Assembly (NCBI RefSeq): GCF_024158125.1
Contig: NZ_JAMZFT010000001.1
Span: 744,001 to 808,000, forward strand
DNA length: 64,000 nt
From: Futiania mangrovi
GTDB lineage: Bacteria > Pseudomonadota > Alphaproteobacteria > Futianiales > Futianiaceae
Reading direction: 5' to 3'
The notes beneath the pieces are model-generated. The model saw only the letters and a list, made by a program, of their open reading frames with translations. It made no database searches and had not been told where the DNA came from. The translations under genes and the position numbers were made by a program. Shown piece after piece: positions 26,431 through 34,633 of the stretch (position 1 is the first letter of the stretch; every line of letters begins with the position of its first letter).

Positions 26431-27200
26431 TGGGCGCGGGGGGCAGGCTCGCAGGCAAGGTCGCGCTGGTGACGGGCGCAGGGGGGCCGATGGGCAGCGC
26501 CATCGCGCGGCGCTTTGCCGAGGAGGGAGCGGCACTCGGCCTCGTCGACATCTCCGGCACGCGGCTCGGCGCGGTGCGAGACGACCTCACGGCGGCGTTT
26601 CCCGGCGCACGGATCGCGGCGGTGCGGGCGAACGCGGTCGAGGAGGAGGAGGCGCGCGCGGCGGCCTCGGAGATCGAGGCGGCGCTCGGCCCCGTGGACG
26701 TGCTCGTCAACGTGGTGGGCGGCATCAAGGGCGGCCCGCTCGCCATGCCGATACTGGGCATGAGCCGGGAGCGTCTCGACACCACCTTCGACCTCAATCT
26801 GAAGGCGCTGTTCTGGATGGTGCAGGCCGTCGCGCCCGGCATGGTTGCGCGGGGTGCGGGCAGTATCCTCAACATCTCGTCCGTGACCTATGCGGGCGAC
26901 AAGGACCAGCCGGAGTACGCCGCGGCGAAGGCGGCGGTCAGTTCGCTGACCCGCTCGCTCGCCATGGAGCTTGCGCCCGCGGTCACGGTCAATTGCATCG
27001 CGCCGGGTCTGATCCAGACATCGGTGATCGACCGCGCCGCGCCGGAGTTGGTGCGGCAGTATACGGAGCGTTCGCTGCTGAAGCGCCTCGGCAAGCCCGA
27101 GGACATCGCCAACGCGGCCCTGTTTCTGTCGAGTTCGGAGGCGAGTTTCATCACGGGCGCGATCCTGCCTGTTTCGGGGGGGATCTGGGCAACGCTCTGA
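26430..27200 (+). CDS. SDR-family oxidoreductase (complete active site)
   Basis: 256 residues with the cofactor motif VTGAGGPMGSAIARRFAEEG, then NVVGGIKGG, and the catalytic SSVTYAGDKDQPEYAAAKAAV containing Ser, Tyr and Lys in the right spacing. It is a predicted NAD(P)-dependent 3-hydroxyacyl-CoA or alcohol dehydrogenase of cluster B, coupled to the synthetase by a TGATG overlap. It is the only one of four SDR-fold genes in the window with an intact YxxxK. Confidence 0.9.
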   Translation: MGAGGRLAGKVALVTGAGGPMGSAIARRFAEEGAALGLVDISGTRLGAVRDDLTAAFPGARIAAVRANAVEEEEARAAASEIEAALGPVDVLVNVVGGIKGGPLAMPILGMSRERLDTTFDLNLKALFWMVQAVAPGMVARGAGSILNISSVTYAGDKDQPEYAAAKAAVSSLTRSLAMELAPAVTVNCIAPGLIQTSVIDRAAPELVRQYTERSLLKRLGKPEDIANAALFLSSSEASFITGAILPVSGGIWATL

Positions 27201-27283
27201 AGCCGCGTCCTGACCGGTACCGCGAAGGCGGGACCCAATCACAACAACAAGACCAAATGAGTTCGATCTTGGGAGGAACGACC

Positions 27284-28483
27284 ATGTCACTGAAAAGGAT
27301 TGCAGCAGTCACGGCGACCGCTGCGGCGCTTGCGCTCTCGTCGCTCTCCGGGGCGTCGGCGCAGGAAACGCTGAAGCTCGGCATCTCCGCGCCCATGTCG
27401 GGGGCCGCGGCGTCCTGGGGCCTCGGCTTCGAGTGGGCGGCCCAGCAGGCTGCCGACAAGATCAATGCCGAGGGCGGAATCAAGGTTGGCGGCAAGTCCT
27501 ACAACCTCGAAATCCTGACCTACGACAACAAGTACAATGCAACCGAGGGCGCGAAGGTCGCCCAGACGCTGCTGAACCGCGACAATGTCAATTACATTGT
27601 CGGCAGCCTCGGCACCGCGCCGGTGCGGGCGCTGCAGGCGCTGTCGGAGCGCAAGGGCGTGCTGCTCTTCACCACCGCGTGGGGCAAGAGCGTCAAGGGG
27701 CCCGAGTTCCCGCTGACCTTCACGCAGATCAACACGCCGTTCGAGGTGCTGCCGCAGCTCTACGGCTACATCAAGCAGCAGCATCCCGACGCCAAGTCCG
27801 TGGTGCTGATCAGCCCGAACGACGCGACCGGCCAGGACACCGAGAAGCCCGCCGTCGCGACCTGGAAAAGCCTCGGCGTCGAGGTGCTTTCGAGCGACTG
27901 GTACGAGCGCGGCACGACGGAGTTCCAGCCGATCGCCACGAAGATCGCGAGCCTCAATCCCGACATCGTGGACTTCTCCGCCGCCCCGCCGACGGATGCC
28001 GGCGCGATCTTGAAGGAGCTGAGCGTGCTCGGCTGGAAGGGCATCAAGTCTGTGTCCGCCGGCACGTCCTCGTCGGCGCTGGTGAAGACCGCGGGCGACT
28101 CTGCGGAAGGCGTCTACATGGGCCTCGCGGCGGACTATGACGGCCCGTCGGCAACCCCGATCCAGCGCGAGCTGAACGAGGGTGCCCGCAAGGCGCTGGG
28201 CGAGCCGCTCAACGTCATCACCATCGGCACCTGGGACGCCATCATGGCGCTCAAGGCCGCGGCGGAGACGGCCGACAGCCTCGACCCGAAGGTGATCGCG
28301 GAGACGCTGCCGAAGATCGTGTTCGAGTCGTCCTATGGGCCCACGGCCTTCGGCGGTGCGGACACCTATGGCAATCCGCAGCAGATGCTCCTGCCGACCA
28401 TCGTGACGCAGGTGCAGGGCGGCAAGGTCGTCGAGGTGAAGCGGGTCAATCCGCCGGAACTCGACAAGCGCCTGAAGAACTGA
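27284..28483 (+). CDS. Periplasmic Liv-type substrate-binding protein (cluster B)
   Basis: 399 residues with a Sec signal peptide (MSLKRIAAVTATAAALAL, cleavage after GASA). The mature part begins QETLKLGISAPMSGAAASWG, as in Peripla_BP_6 receptors. Ribosome site gggagg. It is the first of five genes of the importer. It has a strong 5' region of about 80 bases after the SDR, so an internal promoter is possible. Confidence 0.92.
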   Translation: MSLKRIAAVTATAAALALSSLSGASAQETLKLGISAPMSGAAASWGLGFEWAAQQAADKINAEGGIKVGGKSYNLEILTYDNKYNATEGAKVAQTLLNRDNVNYIVGSLGTAPVRALQALSERKGVLLFTTAWGKSVKGPEFPLTFTQINTPFEVLPQLYGYIKQQHPDAKSVVLISPNDATGQDTEKPAVATWKSLGVEVLSSDWYERGTTEFQPIATKIASLNPDIVDFSAAPPTDAGAILKELSVLGWKGIKSVSAGTSSSALVKTAGDSAEGVYMGLAADYDGPSATPIQRELNEGARKALGEPLNVITIGTWDAIMALKAAAETADSLDPKVIAETLPKIVFESSYGPTAFGGADTYGNPQQMLLPTIVTQVQGGKVVEVKRVNPPELDKRLKN

Positions 28484-28583
28484 TCGCGGACACGCGGTCT
28501 CTCGACGGCTGTTGCGCCGGCCCGGGACACACCGGGCCGGTGCGGCACCGACAGGACGGGCTGCGCCAACGGTACGCCGGGAC

Positions 28584-29468
28584 ATGACGCTTTACATCCA
28601 GCTGCTTCTGAACACGCTGCAGATCGGTTCGGTCTACATGCTGTTCGCGCTCGGCCTGACCCTGATCTTCGGGGTCATGAAGGTCGTGAACTTCGCGCAC
28701 GGAACCTTCTTCACCGCTGCGGCGCTGGCCATCGCCACCGTGATGCCGCCGGCCATGTATCAGCTCGGCCTGCCGGTCTGGGCGGCCTACCTGATCGCCT
28801 TCGTCGCGGCCCTGGCCGTCGTGGCGGTGATCGGCATCGTCGTCTACCAGTTCGGTTTCCAGAAATTCCTGCGCGACCTGATCGGCTCGTTCATCCTGTC
28901 GATCGGCCTCGTACTGTTCCTCAATGGCTCCTACCTGGCGATCTTCGGCGGCGCGCCGCAGAAGGTGCCGCCGCTGATCGACGTCAACCTGTCGATCTTC
29001 GGCGCCTACATCACGGGTCAGCGGCTGCTTCTGGTGGTGGTCGCGGTCGGGGTCACGGTGGGCCTCTACTGGCTCATCCAGAAGACCAAGCTCGGCCTCT
29101 CGCTGCGCGCCGTCGCCGAGGACCAGGAGGCGGCGATGCTGCAAGGCATCCAGTTCCGGCGCGTCGCGCTCTACGGCTTCCTGATCGGCACGGTGCTGGC
29201 GGCGATCGCCGGCGCGATGATGGCGCCGGTGCACGCGATCACGACGGTCATCGGCGACGAGTTCCTGATCAAGGCCTTCATCATCATCATCGTCGGGGGC
29301 CTCGGCAGCGTGGGGGGCGCGATCATCGGCGCCTTCCTGATCGCCTTCATCGAGAGCGTCGGCGGCTATTACTTCGACAACTCCACCGCCACCATCGCTA
29401 TGTTCGTGCTGGTGATGGTGGTTCTGCTTCTTCGTCCACAGGGGATCATGGGCCATGCTGAACGGTAA
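28584..29468 (+). CDS. Liv-type ABC importer permease, LivH-like (cluster B)
   Basis: 294-residue inner-membrane permease. VMKVVNFAHGTFFTAAALA and LSLRAVAEDQEAAMLQGI are the LivH signatures, and VGGLGSVGGAIIGAFLIA and LLRPQGIMG close the protein. ATG 28584 (MTLYIQLLLNTLQIG) matches family N-termini; longer in-frame versions add a polar extension without homology. Overlaps livM by 14 bases. Confidence 0.92.
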   Translation: MTLYIQLLLNTLQIGSVYMLFALGLTLIFGVMKVVNFAHGTFFTAAALAIATVMPPAMYQLGLPVWAAYLIAFVAALAVVAVIGIVVYQFGFQKFLRDLIGSFILSIGLVLFLNGSYLAIFGGAPQKVPPLIDVNLSIFGAYITGQRLLLVVVAVGVTVGLYWLIQKTKLGLSLRAVAEDQEAAMLQGIQFRRVALYGFLIGTVLAAIAGAMMAPVHAITTVIGDEFLIKAFIIIIVGGLGSVGGAIIGAFLIAFIESVGGYYFDNSTATIAMFVLVMVVLLLRPQGIMGHAER

Positions 29469-30396
29469 GGCGGGGCTCGCCCTCTGCATCCTGGCGGGCC
29501 TCGGCGCCATTGCCTTCACGCTGTTCGCCGACAGCCCGTATTACGTGCAGGTGGTCGTCTGGATCTTCACGAACGCGCTGCTGGCGGCATCGCTGCGCTT
29601 CGTGCTGCTGATCGGCGAGCTGAACATCGCGACGGCGGCCTTCTTCGGGATCGGTGCCTATACGGTCGGCATCGCGACGACGATCTACGACTGGCCGTTC
29701 CTGGTGGCCATCGTGGCCGCGCCGCTCGTGGCCGCAGCGGTCAGCGCGCTGTTCGGCTGGATCACGCTGAAGACCAAGGGTCCGTACTTCCTGCTCATCT
29801 CCTTCGCCTTCACGGAGGTCGTCCGCCTCGTCTACTCGAAGTCGAACGCGATCGGCGGCAATTCGGGTCTCATCGGCATCTTCCCGCCGATGGCGCTCGA
29901 CCCCTGGTTCCCGGCGCTTGTCGTAACGATCATGGGAGGAACCCTGCTGGCGCTCTTCTGGATCGAGAAGACGAACCTCGGCCGGCTGTTCAAGGCCATC
30001 CAGAACAACGAGGACATCGTCCGCTCGGTCGGTCTCAACGTCACCTGGCTCAAGGTGCTGTGCGTGATCATCGCGTCGGCCGCCGTGGGTCTCGGCGGCG
30101 GCCTGCACGCCTATGCCAACAGCGTCATCACGCCGGGCGACTTCACCTTCTTCGTGGCCGTGCTGGCGCTCGCCTATGTCAAGATCGGCGGCGAGGGGCA
30201 CGCGCTCGGCCCCATCGTGGGGGCGGTGCTGCTGACCGTCGCCGGGCAATGGGTCGCGGGCCTGGGGATGCAGGAAAACATCTTCTACGGCGCCATCATC
30301 ATCGGCGCGATCCTGCTGATGCCGCAGGGGCTTGTCGGCATCGCCGCGCGGGTCGCGGGCGTCGCGGTGCGCAAGGGCGGGGAGGGGACACGATGA
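29455..30396 (+). CDS. Liv-type ABC importer permease, LivM-like (cluster B)
   Basis: 313 residues with about nine hydrophobic segments. LIGELNIATAAFFGIGAYTV and TLKTKGPYFLLISFAFTEVV are LivM motifs, then TNLGRLFKAIQNNEDIVRSV. It starts inside livH and its stop overlaps the livG start as ATGA, so the four transport genes are translationally coupled. Confidence 0.92.
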   Translation: MLNGKAGLALCILAGLGAIAFTLFADSPYYVQVVVWIFTNALLAASLRFVLLIGELNIATAAFFGIGAYTVGIATTIYDWPFLVAIVAAPLVAAAVSALFGWITLKTKGPYFLLISFAFTEVVRLVYSKSNAIGGNSGLIGIFPPMALDPWFPALVVTIMGGTLLALFWIEKTNLGRLFKAIQNNEDIVRSVGLNVTWLKVLCVIIASAAVGLGGGLHAYANSVITPGDFTFFVAVLALAYVKIGGEGHALGPIVGAVLLTVAGQWVAGLGMQENIFYGAIIIGAILLMPQGLVGIAARVAGVAVRKGGEGTR

Positions 30397-31172
30397 CCGC
30401 GAACATCCAGACCCACGAGCCGCACGAGGATTACGCCCAGCGCGACAAGGGCGACGTCATCCTGCGCGCGGAGAAGCTCGAACGGCGCTTCGGCGGCCTC
30501 GTCGCCGTCGCCGACTTCAGCTTCGAGATGCACAAGGGCGAGATCCTCGGCCTGATCGGCCCCAATGGCGCGGGCAAGAGCACGACCTTCAACGTCGTCT
30601 CCGGCTTCTACAGACCCTCGGGCGGGCGGCTCTGGTTCTGCGGGGAGGAGATCACGGGGAAAAGCGCGCTGCAGATCAGCCGCATGGGCCTCGTCCGTAC
30701 CTTCCAGCACGACAGCCTGCTGGCCGAGATGACGGTCGAGGACAACATCCTCGTCGCCACCTCCCACCAGTTGCGCAGCCATGCCGACCGCATGGCGCGG
30801 GTGCGGGAGACCGCCGGACTGACGGGTCTCTCCGACTATCTGCACGAGAAGGCGGGCAACCTGCCGCACGGCCGCCAGCGGATGCTCTCCATCGCCATCG
30901 CGCTGGCGACGCGCCCGACGCTTCTTTGCCTCGACGAGCCGCTGACCGGCCTACAGGGGCAGGAGGTGAAGACGGCCCTGGACCTCTTCGAGATGATCCG
31001 CAGCGAGCTTGGCATCTCGATCCTGCTCGTGGAACACAACATGCGCGCGGTCATGCGCATCTGCGACCGCATCCTCGTGCTCAACTACGGCCGTCTGCTC
31101 GCCGAGGGGAAGCCCGAGGAGGTGAGCCGCAACGAAGCCGTCATCGAGGCCTATCTGGGTAAGCAGAAATGA
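30393..31172 (+). CDS. Liv-type ABC importer ATPase, LivG-like (cluster B)
   Basis: 259 residues. Walker [11 protein letters not shown], LivG-type signature [13 protein letters not shown], Walker [12 protein letters not shown], and the tail [20 protein letters not shown]. The first 20 residues are an acidic extension before the ABC core. Start GGGGAGGGGACACG ATG. Overlaps livM and livF by 4 bases each. Confidence 0.92.
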   Translation: MTANIQTHEPHEDYAQRDKGDVILRAEKLERRFGGLVAVADFSFEMHKGEILGLIGPNGAGKSTTFNVVSGFYRPSGGRLWFCGEEITGKSALQISRMGLVRTFQHDSLLAEMTVEDNILVATSHQLRSHADRMARVRETAGLTGLSDYLHEKAGNLPHGRQRMLSIAIALATRPTLLCLDEPLTGLQGQEVKTALDLFEMIRSELGISILLVEHNMRAVMRICDRILVLNYGRLLAEGKPEEVSRNEAVIEAYLGKQK

Positions 31173-31885
31173 CAGATCCCGTCCTGGTCGTGGAGGACCT
31201 CTACATCGCCTATGACGGCGTGCCGGCCGTCGACGGCGTAAGCCTGGCGGTGGAGCGCGGGCAGATCACCACCATCGTCGGCTCCAACGGGGCGGGCAAG
31301 ACCACACTGATGAAGGCGGTGGCGGGCCTGCTGAAGCCCACGGGCGGGCGCATCCGCTTCGGTGGCGATGACATCACCGGCCTCAGCGCCGACCAGGTCG
31401 TGCTGCGGGGGCTTACCCTGGTGCCGGAGGGGCGGCGCCTCTTCCCGACGATGAGCGTGCGCGACAATCTGAGGACCGGCGCCTACACCCGCAAGGACGA
31501 GGCCGCGGTGCGCGCCGACTTCGAGAAGGTGCTGACCTACTTCCCGATCCTGAAGGAGCGGCTGGAGCAGCAGGCGGGGTCGCTCTCGGGCGGGCAGCAG
31601 CAGATGCTGGCGGTCGGGCGCGCGCTGATGGCCGCGCCGAAGCTCCTCATGCTCGACGAGCCCTCGATCGGGCTCGCGCCGACGGTGGTGGAGACGATTG
31701 CGGAGATCATCCGAACCATCTCGGCCAATGGCGTCGACATCCTGCTGGTCGAGCAGAACGCCCACATGGCGCTGGAGCTGGCCGAGAAGGCCTATGTGCT
31801 GGAGAACGGCGAGATCACGCTCAGCGGGTCGGGCGCGGAGCTGATGGAGAGCGACAAGGTACGCGAGGCCTATCTCGGCCTCTGA
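31169..31885 (+). CDS. Liv-type ABC importer ATPase, LivF-like (cluster B)
   Basis: 238 residues, standard LivF length. Walker A VGSNGAGKTT, signature SLSGGQQQML, Walker B LLMLDEPSIGLAP, then ILLVEQNAHMALELAEKAYV. Last gene of the operon. The convergent SDR-fold gene ends 30 bases away. Confidence 0.93.
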   Translation: MTDPVLVVEDLYIAYDGVPAVDGVSLAVERGQITTIVGSNGAGKTTLMKAVAGLLKPTGGRIRFGGDDITGLSADQVVLRGLTLVPEGRRLFPTMSVRDNLRTGAYTRKDEAAVRADFEKVLTYFPILKERLEQQAGSLSGGQQQMLAVGRALMAAPKLLMLDEPSIGLAPTVVETIAEIIRTISANGVDILLVEQNAHMALELAEKAYVLENGEITLSGSGAELMESDKVREAYLGL

Positions 31886-31915
31886 GCGAGGCCCCGCGCG
31901 CGTCTCTCCGCGTAT

Positions 31916-32677
31916 TCAGCCCGCGATGAACTGACCGCCGTCGACCTGGAGCACCTTGCCCGTGATGTAGGCGCCATCCGGCCCGCACAGGAACCGGACC
32001 ACGCGGGCGATCTCCTCGGGCTGGCCGATGCGCTGGATCGGGAAGCCCTTGATGATCCGCTCGATGGCCTCGTCGCCCCACGCGGCGCGCGCGTCCGCCG
32101 TCATGTCCGTGTCGGTGAGGCCGATGGAGACCGCGTTCGCGCGGATGCCGTGGCGGCCTTCCTCCTTGGCAAGCACGCGGATCAGCGCCTCGAGCCCTGC
32201 CTTCGCCGCAGCCCCCTGGCTGTTCTTCGGCTGGCACATCTGCGCGGCGATGGAAGAGATGGCGAGCACCGCGCCGCCCTTTCCCGCCTGCCGCATCTGG
32301 CGCACCGCCGACTGGATCGTATGGAACGCGCCGCAGAGGTCGGTCGCGATGAAGTCGACCCATTCGTTTGGGTCGTGATCGCGCACGGGCGTCCATTTCA
32401 CGAGGCTGCCGGCGGTATGGACGAAGGTGTCCAGCGGACCGAACGCCTCCAGCGAGGCTGCAAACGCGCGCTCGATCTGCGCCCGGTCGCGGATGTCGGC
32501 GCGGAGCGCCAGGCCCTTTCCGCCCGCCGCCTCGATGGCTGCGCGCGTCTCCTCCGCCGCCTGTTCGTTCGAATGGTAGATGAAGGCGACGTTGGCGCCC
32601 TGGCTCGCGAACTCCAGACAGCAGGCCCGGCCGACACCCCGGCCGCCGCCCGCCACGAAAACGGTCTCGACCGCCAT
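31916..32677 (-). CDS. SDR-fold protein with catalytic Tyr replaced by Gly
   Basis: 253 residues. Cofactor motif VAGGGRGVGRACCLEF and the PG-type C-terminus GKVLQVDGGQFIAG are normal. In SSIAAQMCQPKNSQGAAAK the Tyr position is Gly while the Lys is kept; the DNA reads agc cag ggg gct gcg gcg aag. Some SDRs lose Tyr and act as non-catalytic subunits or use other chemistry. It is a cluster B member through the operator at 32723, 46 bases before its ATG. Confidence 0.87.
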   Translation of the reverse strand: MAVETVFVAGGGRGVGRACCLEFASQGANVAFIYHSNEQAAEETRAAIEAAGGKGLALRADIRDRAQIERAFAASLEAFGPLDTFVHTAGSLVKWTPVRDHDPNEWVDFIATDLCGAFHTIQSAVRQMRQAGKGGAVLAISSIAAQMCQPKNSQGAAAKAGLEALIRVLAKEEGRHGIRANAVSIGLTDTDMTADARAAWGDEAIERIIKGFPIQRIGQPEEIARVVRFLCGPDGAYITGKVLQVDGGQFIAG

Positions 32678-32722
32678 GTGCGTTCTCCCTCCCGGTCTTT
32701 TGCCTCATCCTAACCGACGAAC

Positions 32723-32736
32723 CGAACGGATGTTAG
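32723..32736. promoter_or_regulatory. Cluster B operator, site 3
   Basis: CGAACGGATGTTAG, in the context accgaacggatgttagaaa, lies upstream of the minus-strand SDR-fold gene. It matches site 2 over 17 of 19 bases in the longer context. It places this gene in the same regulon. Confidence 0.65.
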
Positions 32737-32794
32737 AAAGAATCCGGGCAATGGGCGCGCACGCAGGCCATGCCGGAATATCGTCCCCGGACGC

Positions 32795-32823
32795 TTGACC
32801 CCCCGGCGCGGCCTGCCTATTGT
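32795..32823 (+). promoter_or_regulatory. Promoter of tRNA-Lys
   Basis: TTGACC (32795-32800), a 17-base spacer, then TATTGT (32818-32823), ending 11 bases before the tRNA. Spacing is ideal for sigma70. Confidence 0.6.
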
Positions 32824-32834
32824 CCGCCGCGGTC

Positions 32835-32909
32835 GGGCGGGTAGCTCAGTGGTAGAGCAACTGACTTTTAATCAGTTGGTCGTGGGTTCGATCCCCACCC
32901 CGCTCACCA
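32835..32909 (+). tRNA. tRNA-Lys (UUU)
   Basis: 75 bases including an encoded CCA. The acceptor stem gggcggg pairs with cccgctc (one G-T), the D-arm is gctcagtggtagagc, the anticodon stem actga/tcagt holds the loop cttttaa with anticodon TTT at 32867-32869, and the T-arm is gtggg-ttcgatc-cccac. Confidence 0.97.
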
Positions 32910-32973
32910 AGGAAAATCCAGAAAATCAGCAGTTTGTCAGCCTCCGGCAGCGGCGGCGCTGCTCCTGAATTGC

Positions 32974-32997
32974 TCAGGGGTAACGTCAGGGGTAACG
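32974..32997. repeat. Two perfect 12-bp direct repeats after tRNA-Lys
   Basis: tcaggggtaacg occurs twice head to tail, 65 bases past the tRNA 3' end. Adjacent direct repeats next to a tRNA resemble integrase arm sites, but no integrase gene is present. Confidence 0.5.
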
Positions 32998-33016
32998 CCA
33001 GCCCAAGGAGGCGACC

Positions 33017-33243
33017 GTGACCACGAATAGCCCCATCAATCCTGAAGCCCTGAAGCCCTGAAGCCGATCGAAGACGACCTTTGCGCGAAGCTCGAACTCG
33101 TGCGGGTCCTGGAGGGAGCAATCATGAGCATCGGCTACCCCGACCACCCCAGCCATAGTCCCAAGACCGGACATGCACTAAGACTGAAATGGGATCGTCG
33201 CATCGGGGCGGGTCACTTTGCTTTGCGAGAGTTCGTCGCATGA
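33017..33243 (+). pseudogene. Small unknown gene frameshifted by an octanucleotide repeat
   Basis: A GTG at 33017 has an excellent ribosome site (aaggagg, 6 bases upstream) and encodes MTTNSPINPEALKP, then stops at 33059. The next frame continues the same sense as KPIEDDLCAKLELVRVLEGA to LREFVA and a stop at 33241-33243. The break lies in three copies of ctgaagcc. With two copies the gene would read as about 72 residues. The product is not recognised. It is either a broken gene or one switched by repeat number. Confidence 0.45.
33042..33065. repeat. Three tandem copies of the octanucleotide ctgaagcc
   Basis: Three perfect 8-base units in the early coding part of the small gene at 33017. The loss of one unit, or the gain of two, would restore the frame. 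Confidence 0.7.
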
Positions 33244-33302
33244 GATGCGACATCGACAAGTGGTTGCGCCAGACATGTCGTATGCTTGACGATAGTAAAC
33301 CA

Positions 33303-33360
33303 ACCCCGCGCACACCGCAGGGGTGCTGCCGCGACGCCCCGAGTAGCGAAATGCTCGGGG
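33303..33360 (+). other. Two adjacent strong hairpins in non-coding DNA
   Basis: Hairpin 1 (33303-33324) has acccc/ggggt and gcg/cgc arms. Hairpin 2 (33337-33360) has a 9-base stem, ccccgagta with tgctcgggg, around the loop gcgaaa. The 33244-33524 stretch holds no gene I can support. The hairpins could be a terminator without T-tract or part of a small RNA. Confidence 0.35.
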
Positions 33361-33524
33361 GGGCCGTCTGGGCGAACTCTATCTGGGCCTGCGCCCATGC
33401 GCGCCGCGTCAACACGCCGGACACATCACCAAACCCCGCAACGCGATCGGCCGATGCTCAGTTCAACCGTTGTGCTGACGTGTCCGTCCTCAGGTGAGAT
33501 CACCCGCCAAGCTGGTCCGTCCGC

Positions 33525-33755
33525 TCAATAGATGAGCGAGATGGCGATGCGTTTATGGTCGGCATTGCCGAGCACGACGCGAGCGGCACGCCAGGCCGGC
33601 GCGCTCAGGAACCCCTCGGCATTGTTGCTGAAGCCATAGCCTTCGACTGGCACTCCAAAGATGCCTGTGTCCAGCAGGCCGTTGTCGTTCTCGTCGTGGA
33701 ACACGATGACCGCGTACTCTCCGGGCGGGAGCCGAAAGAACCCGAAACCTTGTGA
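33525..33755 (-). pseudogene. C-terminal remnant of a DUF2141 protein
   Basis: Minus-strand frame from about 33755 to the stop at 33525 reads RLPPGEYAVIVFHDENDNG, LLDTGIFGVPVEGYGFSNN, and ends RIAISLIY. This is the conserved second half of DUF2141 (LPPGxYAVxxFHDEN, EGYGFSNNA). The family's N-terminal strand and signal peptide are missing; upstream the DNA becomes the HPF-like gene in another frame. There is no start codon, so it is a deletion remnant. Confidence 0.75.
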
Positions 33756-33796
33756 GCCCTGTCTCGCCCGCCTGGTCCCCGCCGATCTGCCGGGCC

Positions 33797-34111
33797 TCAG
33801 CGCCGCCCAAGCTTTCCGAATTCGCTGTCCAGCAGGGAACGAAGTTTCCTTGCACCGCCGCGCAGGGCTGCTTCGACAGTCGCGTCATGATGGGAGACGG
33901 TCTGCGGCTGCATCCCCTCGGGCCGCGCCTCGATGGTGCAGCGAATGTCATCGGCGCCGCCCTTGGCACCGTTGACGTCGGCCAGATGCACCTCGATCCG
34001 CGACAGGCGGCTTGTCAGGTGTCCAAGTGCCGAAGCAACGGTGCTTTCGGCCACTTCAGCCAATCGGTCATCACCCTGGATGTTGGCATCCGTATTGAGC
34101 TGAAACTGCAT
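33797..34111 (-). CDS. Short HPF/RaiA-family ribosome-associated protein
   Basis: 104 residues, beginning MQFQLNTDANIQGDDRLAEV, with the family core RIEVHLADVNGAKGG and RCTIEARPEG. It is the short proteobacterial form without the dimerising C-terminal domain of long HPF. It predicts binding at the 30S subunit in stationary phase or stress. ATG 34111 has gaggag 6 bases upstream. Followed in the same direction by the DUF2141 remnant and preceded by the small membrane protein. Confidence 0.85.
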   Translation of the reverse strand: MQFQLNTDANIQGDDRLAEVAESTVASALGHLTSRLSRIEVHLADVNGAKGGADDIRCTIEARPEGMQPQTVSHHDATVEAALRGGARKLRSLLDSEFGKLGRR

Positions 34112-34210
34112 GTCGCTCCTCACGTGAATGATCGCTCGCCCAGGCATCGTGGCAGGCTTCGGGATGCGTTGTCGAGGGCCCCGCCGGAACCGGTCTGCCG
34201 TGTCGCGGAT

Positions 34211-34633
34211 TCAGCTTCCGCCGCCGTTCGTACCGCGGAACAATACCATGACCAGCACGAGAAGACCCAAGATGAGTGCCACGACCGGGACGACGCCCAA
34301 CGAGACGCCTGGAGACCGTGCCACGCGGCTTCGCTGACCGCTGCGGGCGGAGCGTTGAGGCAGCAGGTCGACAAGCCTTTGCGCGATCTCCCGATGATCG
34401 CGTCGCAGCGCCGGCACATCGCCAAACCGTTCCAGCCGTCCCCCGAGACGGGCGCGCGCGCCGTCGCGCGTCAGACCGGCGAGATTGGCAGCCTCGTTCC
34501 AGGGATCGAATCCGAGCCGTGCCAATGCCGAAAGAACGGTGACCATGTTGCCATTCCGGTCCTCTCCGACGCTGGCAAAGAGAAACGCGTCGAACGGGGT
34601 TCTGCCCCCACGAAGTTCATTCACTCTGGCCAT
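34211..34633 (-). CDS. Small conserved C-terminally anchored membrane protein
   Basis: 140 residues of unknown function. The N-terminal domain holds TPFDAFLFASVGEDRNGNMV and FDPWNEAANLAGL, a block I associate with small proteins encoded by rhizobia and relatives. A single membrane helix near 119-135 (VVALILGLLVLVMVLF) is followed by a short Gly/Ser tail, giving a tail-anchored layout. ATG 34633 has ggaaaggg upstream. It lies upstream of the HPF-like gene, 99 bases apart, same strand. The 350 bases upstream (34634-34984) hold no gene I can support. Confidence 0.75.
   Translation of the reverse strand: MARVNELRGGRTPFDAFLFASVGEDRNGNMVTVLSALARLGFDPWNEAANLAGLTRDGARARLGGRLERFGDVPALRRDHREIAQRLVDLLPQRSARSGQRSRVARSPGVSLGVVPVVALILGLLVLVMVLFRGTNGGGS

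Noticed and set aside
32846-33121. A minus-strand frame over the tRNA ending GERGGDRTHDQLIKSQLLYH
   Set aside because: The end is the antisense translation of the tRNA, a known artefact.
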